The translations under genes and the position numbers were made by a program. Positions 1 through 4,582 of a DNA stretch of 8,881 bases are shown in pieces. Under the pieces are notes generated by a model, which searched no databases, was not told the DNA's origin, and was given only the letters and a program-made list of their open reading frames with translations. The stretch's first letter is position 1. Each line of letters opens with the position of its first letter. Source of the DNA: SVTX01 sp045659745. GTDB taxonomy: Bacteria > Bacillota > Clostridia > Oscillospirales > CAG-272. The stretch lies in NCBI GenBank assembly GCA_045659745.1, contig JAZRCL010000011.1, forward strand, positions 1 to 8,881, in the 5' to 3' direction.

Positions 1-561
1 GACTCCGACGGAATGTATACCGCAGAGATTTGCGCCCTCAATATCAAACTTTCGATCTCCTACCATAAGGCAATACTTGTACTCGCTCTCGGGGATTCCC
101 GCAAGGCTCAGCGAGCGACGGATTATCTCCTCCTTTGAGGAATGCGCCTCGCGCATGTCTGCACCCGAAATTGCATTGAAATATTGGTGGATATTCACGT
201 CGCGAAGGACTTCCTCAGCAAACACCTGCGGCTTTGACGTGCCTACGAGCGCCATACCGCCCGACTTTCGTATATCTGAGAGCAGGTCTGCTATGCCTTT
301 GTAGATGACATTTTCGTAAAGTCCCTTGTCCTTGTAATAAACTCTGTACTGGTCAACCGCCTCGATTGACTCATCCTTTGTAAGCCCCATATAATGCTCA
401 AAGGAATAGTAAAGCGGAGGGCCTATAAAGACTCCAAGCTCCACGCCCTCGGGTATGGGCTTTTTCATTTGTTTCATAGCGTATCTGACGGAGTTCGTGA
501 TACCCTCATAGGGGTCTGTCAGCGTTCCATCAAGATCAAAAACTATATATTTGTAATTCAT
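1..561 (-). CDS. HAD-superfamily phosphatase, phosphoglycolate-phosphatase-like (C-terminus cut by window edge)
   Basis: The first 187 residues are visible; the frame runs off the left edge, and the family is usually about 210-220 residues, so roughly 30 are missing. All four HAD motifs are present: motif I FDLDGTLTD (nucleophile D9, acid/base D11), motif II VGTSKP (S/T near 108-109), motif III K143 in HSSKEEI, and motif IV GDRKFD (D169, D173). Residues of about 15-90 form a helical C1-type cap, as in phosphoglycolate phosphatase and pyrophosphatase PpaX relatives. This indicates a soluble Mg-dependent phosphomonoesterase, but the substrate cannot be read from the sequence. The ATG at 561 has AAAGGA upstream at a rather long spacing of about 11. 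It lies 26 bases after the 165-residue gene and is probably the third gene of the ogg transcript. Family call is sure; Gph-type specificity is a guess. Confidence 0.9.
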   Translation of the reverse strand, partial: MNYKYIVFDLDGTLTDPYEGITNSVRYAMKQMKKPIPEGVELGVFIGPPLYYSFEHYMGLTKDESIEAVDQYRVYYKDKGLYENVIYKGIADLLSDIRKSGGMALVGTSKPQVFAEEVLRDVNIHQYFNAISGADMREAHSSKEEIIRRSLSLAGIPESEYKYCLMVGDRKFDIEGANLCGIHSVGV

Positions 562-587
562 TTTTCTTTTCGTCCTTTGTTTATGTA

Positions 588-1085
588 TTATCTGACCATC
601 TCAAAATTTACCGAGCCCGAGAAATTTGTAAATACAAATACTCCTTTGAGAGGCGTGAGAAATCTCGGCCATCTGCCGAGAGGCTTTTTGAGCTGTTCGA
701 TAAATTTGTCGTACTCACTCTGCATATCGTCCGCGTCACCTGTAAGCGCAAATATACGTCGATCGCTTATTTTGCCGTCGGATTGCCTTTCTATGTTCTC
801 GTAGCAGAGAGTAAAAACTATTTTGTCACCGACAATATCATGAATTGCTTGCAGGGTTTCGTCAAGACTCAGTCTTTTTCCGCCCGTTATATCCTCAAGA
901 GTTCCAAAGGACAATAGCGCGCCCTCCTCAAAAACCGTGACCGTCAAGGGATACGGGGGCTGTTTTTCGTTGGGATATACAAGCTCACAAAAGTCCTCGC
1001 CCTTTGCGGTTTTGTCGTATATTATTTTGCCTCCAAACGCGGAGAATTTTCTCTGTAAGGCTGTTGCAAATTCCTCGGGTTTCAT
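588..1085 (-). CDS. Conserved-looking protein of unknown function, translationally coupled to ogg
   Basis: I do not recognise this 165-residue protein. It has no signal peptide, membrane segment, cysteine cluster or obvious nucleotide-binding motif. It looks like a soluble alpha/beta protein: an N-terminal helix (MKPEEFATALQRKF), beta strands around residues 45-60 (LTVTVFEEGALLSFG), a helix near 73-85, then a hydrophobic strand KIVFTLCY, and a C-terminal strand pair (GVFVFTNFSGSVNFEMVR). The start is well supported: AAGGAG lies 6 bases before the ATG, and the ATG overlaps the ogg stop as ATGA (1082-1085), so ribosomes finishing ogg can restart here. That coupling suggests co-production with the glycosylase, but no function follows from it. 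The HAD gene follows 26 bases downstream. Real gene: sure. Function: unknown. Confidence 0.85.
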   Translation of the reverse strand: MKPEEFATALQRKFSAFGGKIIYDKTAKGEDFCELVYPNEKQPPYPLTVTVFEEGALLSFGTLEDITGGKRLSLDETLQAIHDIVGDKIVFTLCYENIERQSDGKISDRRIFALTGDADDMQSEYDKFIEQLKKPLGRWPRFLTPLKGVFVFTNFSGSVNFEMVR

Positions 1086-2011
1086 TTTTGTTCTCCTTGA
1101 TTATTCTGCAAATATCTTTCGTAATAAAACAAATACTGTTGCGCAACTCCCGCGTATTCGCCAAGGCTTTCGGGCGAAAACTCGGAGTCAAAGTATTTTT
1201 CAAGAACCTTTTTTATCCACACGTCAACGGGGAAGGCGTCAAGCTTTGAGTGACCGAAAAGCAGAGCGCAGGACGCCACCTTAGGTCCAACTCCGCAAAT
1301 CTTGCAAAGCTCGGCAAGTGCCAGACGAGTTTCCATAGAGTTAATTTCGTCAAGCTTCGTTTCACCGGATAAGACTCTGCTTGCCGCGTCGTAGATATAT
1401 TTTGCGCGGAAGCCTACCTTGAGCTCGCGAAGTCCGTCTATGCCAAGTGCGGCGACTTTGTCAGGCGAGGGGAAGGAGTGAAGTCCGCCTGCGGTCTTTG
1501 CGTGCGCCTCGGATATATGATTTTCCATTCCAACAGTGTCACATTCATCGCCGCATTTGGCGCAGAGTGCGGAAATGAGAGATTTTATTCGCGGAATGTT
1601 GTTGTTTTGCGAGATTATAAACGAGCAAAGAGCTTCCCACGAGTCCTGACGGAGTATGCGGATACCCGAGCTTTTATCAACCGCGTCGCGCAACGCGGGG
1701 TTTGTCGACAGAGATAAGATGCTAGAATTGATTGCGCCGTAGTCGCGATCAAGTCCGAAATATCTGCGCCACAGACGGTTAAATTCTTCCTCGTTAATGT
1801 TGTATATGTATAGGTCACGCTCGTCCTTTGCCACCGAGATTATCTTTCCGTGCGCAACGCCCGAGAATTCGCATTCGTGACGGCTATTTGCCACACGCTC
1901 AAAACGAAAGCTCTGACCGCAGTCAAACACAAGCTCGGGAGAAAAATATTCCACGTTTGAGAGGTGGACTGCGCTGATTTTGTTTTCCGTGAGAGTTTTA
2001 TTAAAATTCAT
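1082..2011 (-). CDS. ogg: 8-oxoguanine DNA glycosylase/AP lyase, OGG1 type
   Basis: Base-excision-repair enzyme of the HhH-GPD superfamily. It removes 8-oxoguanine from DNA and nicks the abasic site. From the ATG at 2011 it has 309 residues. An N-terminal OGG1-type domain carries CGQSFRF (31-37), matching CGQSFRW of OGG1. The core has SFIISQNNNIPRI (130-142), matching the OGG1 segment with the NNI lesion-binding turn. The helix-hairpin-helix GVGPKVASC (240-248) contains the catalytic lysine K244, followed by FPVDVW with the catalytic aspartate D263. No FeS-cluster cysteines are present, which argues against Nth or MutY. The frame is open to a TTG at 2038, but that TTG has no ribosome binding site; the ATG at 2011 has GGTAAAGG about 11 bases upstream. 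It is first gene of a leftward operon driven by the promoter at 2065-2093. Clostridial OGG1 homologues with this activity are known. Confidence 0.93.
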   Translation of the reverse strand: MNFNKTLTENKISAVHLSNVEYFSPELVFDCGQSFRFERVANSRHECEFSGVAHGKIISVAKDERDLYIYNINEEEFNRLWRRYFGLDRDYGAINSSILSLSTNPALRDAVDKSSGIRILRQDSWEALCSFIISQNNNIPRIKSLISALCAKCGDECDTVGMENHISEAHAKTAGGLHSFPSPDKVAALGIDGLRELKVGFRAKYIYDAASRVLSGETKLDEINSMETRLALAELCKICGVGPKVASCALLFGHSKLDAFPVDVWIKKVLEKYFDSEFSPESLGEYAGVAQQYLFYYERYLQNNQGEQK

Positions 2012-2032
2012 AAAATTGAAGACCTTTACCAC

Positions 2033-2062
2033 TTGCAAAATGTACTCGATATATGTTATAAT
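2033..2062 (+). promoter_or_regulatory. Sigma-A-type promoter of the DUF6062-like gene
   Basis: On the plus strand TTGCAA (2033-2038), 18 bases, then TATAAT (2057-2062) preceded by TGT. Predicted start is near 2069, with a leader of about 46 bases to the TTG start at 2115. It lies in the DNA also needed by the leftward ogg promoter, so polymerase probably cannot occupy both at once. Confidence 0.7.
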
Positions 2063-2072
2063 TTATTATAAC
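2055..2072. repeat. Palindrome containing both divergent -10 boxes
   Basis: GTTATAAT-TT-ATTATAAC is a perfect 8-base inverted repeat with a 2-base centre. The left arm holds the -10 of the rightward promoter and the right arm holds the -10 of the leftward promoter. It could also be an operator, but the symmetry is fully explained by the two -10 boxes. Confidence 0.85.
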
Positions 2073-2093
2073 ACGCAAGCAAGGGATAGTCAA
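2065..2093 (-). promoter_or_regulatory. Sigma-A-type promoter of the ogg operon
   Basis: On the minus strand TTGACT (2093-2088) is followed after exactly 17 bases by TATAAT (2070-2065). The predicted start of transcription is near 2058, giving a leader of about 47 bases before the ogg ATG. The -10 box is one arm of a palindrome whose other arm is the -10 box of the rightward promoter. Confidence 0.85.
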
Positions 2094-2100
2094 TCCCGCA

Positions 2101-2106
2101 AAGGAG
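2101..2106 (+). promoter_or_regulatory. Ribosome binding site that fixes a TTG start
   Basis: AAGGAG, followed by GTG and AATTTT-type spacer, sits 8 bases before the in-frame TTG at 2115. The frame is open well upstream to 1980, but that part overlaps ogg and its promoter, so this site decides the start. Confidence 0.85.
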
Positions 2107-2114
2107 TGAATTTT

Positions 2115-2813
2115 TTGGAACAGATATATACGATACCGGTCAACGAGGCGTTTGAGGCAGGAATGGAGGATAAGTCCTGCGGATGTCCTTTTTGCAGACT
2201 TTACAACAAACTTGAGCGCGACGAGCTTGACCTTATACTCGGCGCGTCCATGATGGAGCCTGACGTGCGCATAAAGACCAACAAGCAGGGTTTTTGCCGT
2301 ACTCATTACGATATGATGTTTGTTCGCAAGAACAGACTTGGCATGGCACTGACGCTTGAGAGCCACCTCGATGAATTGAAAAAAGAGATAAGAGATAAAG
2401 GGCTCGGCGGCGGACAGGGAAACAAGCCTATCAAGCGCATCTCGGAGCTCGAGGGGACTTGCTACGTTTGCTCGCGCATAGCGTTTAACTTTAATAATAT
2501 GGTAGAGACTGCGGTGCTTTTGTGGGAGGACGACCCCGAGTTTGTCAAAAAACTCAAGGCGCAGCCGTATTTTTGCCTGCCGCATTACAGAATGCTGCTT
2601 GCTTGCGGGCAGAAGCGACTTTCAAAAAAGCAGATGCAGGAGTTTTCTGCGCAGTGCGCACAGGTGGTTGAGAGCTACTTGGATGAGCTTTCGGGAGACG
2701 TGTCGTGGTTTTGCAAGAAGTTTGACTACCGATACGACGAGGAGCCTTGGTATAATTCCAAGGATTCTGTTGAGAGAGCGATTAAGTTTTTAAGATCGGA
2801 TTTGCATAAATGA
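2115..2813 (+). CDS. Cysteine/histidine-rich zinc-site protein, DUF6062-like, with internal duplication
   Basis: Soluble 232-residue protein starting at TTG 2115 (AAGGAG 8 bases upstream). It resembles the Firmicutes family I know as DUF6062, which has no established function; the name is from memory. It carries two copies of one pattern: CPFC (24-27), 33 residues, then CRTHY (61-65); and CYVC (116-119), 34 residues, then CLPHY (154-158). Each copy gives a C-x2-C plus C-x2-H set, which is a plausible zinc site. Both copies are followed by a similar helix, ESHLDELKKEI (82-92) and ESYLDELSGDV (186-196). An extra cysteine (C22) lies just before the first set. The linker between halves contains GLGGGQGNK (96-104). 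There is no signal peptide or membrane segment, and the cytosolic location is inferred. It is transcribed divergently from ogg and appears monocistronic, since a repeat element follows 8 bases after the stop. A nucleic-acid or metal-handling role is possible but unproven. Confidence 0.85.
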   Translation: MEQIYTIPVNEAFEAGMEDKSCGCPFCRLYNKLERDELDLILGASMMEPDVRIKTNKQGFCRTHYDMMFVRKNRLGMALTLESHLDELKKEIRDKGLGGGQGNKPIKRISELEGTCYVCSRIAFNFNNMVETAVLLWEDDPEFVKKLKAQPYFCLPHYRMLLACGQKRLSKKQMQEFSAQCAQVVESYLDELSGDVSWFCKKFDYRYDEEPWYNSKDSVERAIKFLRSDLHK

Positions 2814-2820
2814 TTTCTCT

Positions 2821-2852
2821 GTTACTTTTTGGCACCAGCCCCAAAAAGTAAC
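2821..2852. repeat. Left terminal hairpin of the element
   Basis: GTTACTTTTTGG, 8-base loop CACCAGCC, then CCAAAAAGTAAC: a perfect 12-base inverted repeat starting 8 bases after the stop of the preceding gene. It is followed by CAAAAAAG rather than a T-run, so it is not a standard intrinsic terminator on the plus strand, although it may still slow transcription or protect the 3' end. Confidence 0.85.
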
Positions 2853-2968
2853 CAAAAAAGACCGTTCAAGGCGAGGGAATGTCTTAATTTCACTCCCGTG
2901 ATTTTTGTTCTCGCAAGCGAAACCACCAGTCGACTCCCCCTCTCCTTGAATATCCTCACCCCCCTGAA

Positions 2969-2995
2969 CGCGCCTTGCACCAAAGGTGCGGCGCG
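2969..2995. repeat. Central GC-rich hairpin of the element
   Basis: CGCGCC (2969-2974) pairs with GGCGCG (2990-2995), and GCACC (2977-2981) pairs with GGTGC (2985-2989). There is a TT bulge and an AAA loop, giving 11 pairs in total. It lies at the symmetry centre of the whole element. Confidence 0.8.
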
Positions 2996-3037
2996 AGGGG
3001 TTGGGGGTATTCTTAAAGGGGAAGGGGGTCGTTCGGT

Positions 3038-3071
3038 GCTCTGTAAGAGCAAATTTTTCGGAAGAAAAATT
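3038..3071. repeat. Two adjacent small hairpins in the right half of the element
   Basis: GCTCT-GTA-AGAGC (3038-3050) is followed after one base by AATTTTTC-GGAA-GAAAAATT (3052-3071). The second has a perfect 8-base stem and, on the plus strand, a C-GGAA-G loop of the GNRA tetraloop kind. The second hairpin is not followed by a T-run. Confidence 0.65.
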
Positions 3072-3102
3072 AGAACATCCTTTCACTTTAAGTGGCGTTT
3101 TG

Positions 3103-3130
3103 GATACTTTGCCGCTATAGGCAAAGTATC
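3103..3130. repeat. Right terminal hairpin of the element
   Basis: GATACTTTGCC, loop GCTATA, then GGCAAAGTATC: a perfect 11-base inverted repeat. It resembles the left terminal hairpin in outline (G-T/A-TACTTT ... AAAGTA-A/T-C next to CCAAAA). It ends 11 bases before the ribosome binding site of the next gene. Confidence 0.85.
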
Positions 3131-3154
3131 ATAAAAAAGAAAAGGAAAATAAAA

Positions 3155-3715
3155 ATGATAGATTTACTTGATTTACACAAACAATTTCTTTTAACACATA
3201 TCAAAGAAGGCGATATAGTCGTAGACTTTACTATGGGCAACGGTCACGACACCGAGTTTCTCTCCAAAACGGTTGGAGAGAGCGGTCACGTCTACGCCTT
3301 TGACATTCAACAGTCGGCAGTTGACTCCACTCGCAAAAACCTCGAAGCAGCAGGCTGCCCCAAAAACTACACTCTTATATGTGACTCGCACCACAACGTA
3401 AAGAAGTACGTTGACTGCAAAATACGCGGCGGTATGTTCAATCTCGGCTGGCTCCCCGGCGGAGATAAGTCCATAACCACCATGCGAGAGACTACCATGC
3501 CCGCAATTGAGGCAGCAATAGACTTGCTTGACACCGACGCGATACTCAATATAGCCGTCTATCCCGGACACCCCGAGGGAGACGCCGAGGGCAAGATGAT
3601 TGAAGAATACCTGTCTTCGCTCTCGCGCTTTAAGGTCTGTGCCACAAAGGTCAAGATAGTAAACTCCGAGACATCACCCTATTTCTTTATGATAGAAACA
3701 AAGAAAAAAGCTTGA
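3155..3715 (+). CDS. mnmM: Class I SAM-dependent tRNA methyltransferase, YtqB/MnmM type
   Basis: Protein of 186 residues, the full length usual for the small rRNA_methylase/YtqB family. Motif I is VVDFTMGNGHDTEFLS (22-37), with the family-typical GNGHDT in place of the GxGxG loop; AFDIQ (48-52) ends strand 2 and should bind the SAM ribose. The family signature FNLGWLPGGDKSITT (95-109) and AVYPGHPEG follow, with a C-terminal PYFFMIE strand. In Bacillus subtilis the homologue YtqB was shown to be MnmM, which methylates the 5-aminomethyl group of the wobble uridine (nm5s2U34 to mnm5s2U34) of certain tRNAs; transfer of that role here is inference. The ATG at 3155 has AAGGA 8 bases upstream; the frame is open to 3092, but that part lies in the repeat element. 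It is followed after 14 bases by the carboxypeptidase gene, likely cotranscribed. I see no good promoter in front of it. Confidence 0.88.
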   Translation: MIDLLDLHKQFLLTHIKEGDIVVDFTMGNGHDTEFLSKTVGESGHVYAFDIQQSAVDSTRKNLEAAGCPKNYTLICDSHHNVKKYVDCKIRGGMFNLGWLPGGDKSITTMRETTMPAIEAAIDLLDTDAILNIAVYPGHPEGDAEGKMIEEYLSSLSRFKVCATKVKIVNSETSPYFFMIETKKKA

Positions 3716-3729
3716 AAAGGGGAAAAATA

Positions 3730-4536
3730 ATGAAAAATATAGCTAAAAAACCGCTTATTATATCCGTGGCGGTATTTGTTGCCGCACTTGTATTTGCATT
3801 TACACTCGGACTTGTGCTCCGCGGATGTGATTCTGATAAATTCAAGACCTATACCACCGAAGACTTTACATATATGAGCGACATTTCTTCAGTAGAGAAG
3901 ATACTTAACACAAGGAATAACAAATATCTTATTATAGCAAACAAGCAAAACCCACTTGGCGAGGGCTATGAGCCAGAAAATCTTGTGAGCTTGGACAAGT
4001 CATACACCTGGTACGAAAAATCCATTCAGCTTGAGGATGCCACTGCGCAGGCAGCCATAGCTATGATAAACGAAATGAAAGCCGCAGGAATTGACGATGT
4101 TTACATCACCAGCGGATACAGAAGCTACGATTATCAAAAGACTCTCTTTGATAACTATATGTACGAGGAATATCTCAAGGATAAGACTCTCACAAAGGCG
4201 CAGCGAGAGGAAATCGTGCGTCAGTATTCGGCTTATCCGGGCGAGAGCGAGCATCAGTCGGGGCTTTGCGTTGACTTTATTACCTCGGCTATGAAGAGCG
4301 ATCTTGTAAACTACACGAGTGAGAACACAAAGGGCGGCATAGGCTTTGCAGAGACAGACGCGTTTGAGTGGCTGTGCGAGAACGCCCATAAGTTCGGCTT
4401 TATTCTCCGTTATCCCGACGGAAAGACGGATGAGACAGGCTATTCATACGAGTCATGGCATTACAGATTCGTAGGCGTTGACGCGGCGACTAAAATATAT
4501 AATGCAAATATGACTCTTGAAAAGTGGGTTGATTAA
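3730..4536 (+). CDS. Membrane-anchored D-alanyl-D-alanine carboxypeptidase, peptidase M15B/VanY family
   Basis: Zinc peptidase of 268 residues that would trim the terminal D-Ala from peptidoglycan stem peptides outside the membrane. Residues about 8-30 form one hydrophobic segment after a basic start (MKNIAKKP), a signal anchor or uncleaved signal. A lipobox is unlikely because LRGC has Arg before the Gly. The domain starts near residue 84, with YITSGYRSYDYQ (125-136; R131 typical), then SEHQSGLCVD (173-182) giving zinc ligands H175 and D182, and ESWHYRFVG (241-249) giving catalytic E241 and third ligand H244. All key residues are present. The frame is open to a TTG at 3712, but the ATG at 3730 has AAAAGGGG 7 bases upstream and keeps the basic N-terminus. 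It is second gene after mnmM and ends at the shared terminator. There is no VanRS or VanHAX context, so this is cell-wall maintenance rather than a resistance locus. Confidence 0.9.
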   Translation: MKNIAKKPLIISVAVFVAALVFAFTLGLVLRGCDSDKFKTYTTEDFTYMSDISSVEKILNTRNNKYLIIANKQNPLGEGYEPENLVSLDKSYTWYEKSIQLEDATAQAAIAMINEMKAAGIDDVYITSGYRSYDYQKTLFDNYMYEEYLKDKTLTKAQREEIVRQYSAYPGESEHQSGLCVDFITSAMKSDLVNYTSENTKGGIGFAETDAFEWLCENAHKFGFILRYPDGKTDETGYSYESWHYRFVGVDAATKIYNANMTLEKWVD

Positions 4537-4537
4537 T

Positions 4538-4571
4538 AAAAAAACGCATCGGTTCAACCGATGCGTTTTTT
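4538..4571. terminator. Bidirectional intrinsic terminator between convergent genes
   Basis: A-run (4538-4544), stem CGCATCGG (4545-4552), loop TTCAA, stem CCGATGCG (4558-4565), T-run (4566-4571). With the flanking A and T pairs the stem extends further. It has a T-run on either strand, so it can end both the rightward carboxypeptidase transcript (2 bases after its stop) and the leftward aspS transcript (12 bases after its stop). Confidence 0.95.
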
Positions 4572-4582
4572 GTTTGGATAAA

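Larger units (their letters stand above)
2821..3130. mobile_element. Putative miniature nested-palindrome element (non-autonomous, MITE-like)
   Basis: This stretch between two genes codes for nothing convincing, although both strands happen to hold open frames of 76-101 codons. The left half aligned by eye to the reverse complement of the right half matches over its whole length at roughly 60 percent. Corresponding blocks are: AAAGTAACCAAAA with AAAGTATCCAAAA, GGAATGT/TTAATTT with GGATGTT/TAATTTT, CTCCCG with CTTCCG, CGACTCCCCCT with CGACCCCCTT, and GAACGCGCC with CCTCGCGCC. Both ends are hairpins of matching sequence and the centre is a GC-rich hairpin. I see no transposase and no obvious target-site duplication. 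The GC content and C/G runs differ from the flanks. It resembles dispersed intergenic repeats of Clostridia, but copy number elsewhere cannot be checked here. It may instead be a structured RNA. Confidence 0.6.

Noticed and set aside
2012..2038. Upstream TTG start for ogg at 2038
   Set aside because: It has no ribosome binding site, and the added residues lie before the OGG1-like domain; the ATG at 2011 has GGTAAAGG upstream.
2821..2852. Intrinsic terminator after the DUF6062-like gene
   Set aside because: The stem is strong, but it is followed by CAAAAAAG on the plus strand and AGAGAAATC on the minus strand, with no T-run in either direction.
2829..3134. Open frames of 76-101 codons on both strands between the DUF6062-like gene and mnmM
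   Set aside because: They lie in the long inverted repeat, have no ribosome binding site and give low-complexity Pro/Arg/Lys-rich translations; they are by-products of the palindrome.
3817..3831. Lipoprotein lipobox in the carboxypeptidase (LVLRGC)
   Set aside because: Arg two residues before the Cys does not fit the lipobox consensus; a membrane anchor is the better reading.
3730..4536. Vancomycin-resistance vanY
   Set aside because: It has the M15B family motifs but no vanHAX, vanRS or vanZ neighbours in the window; M15B carboxypeptidases are common housekeeping enzymes in Clostridia.
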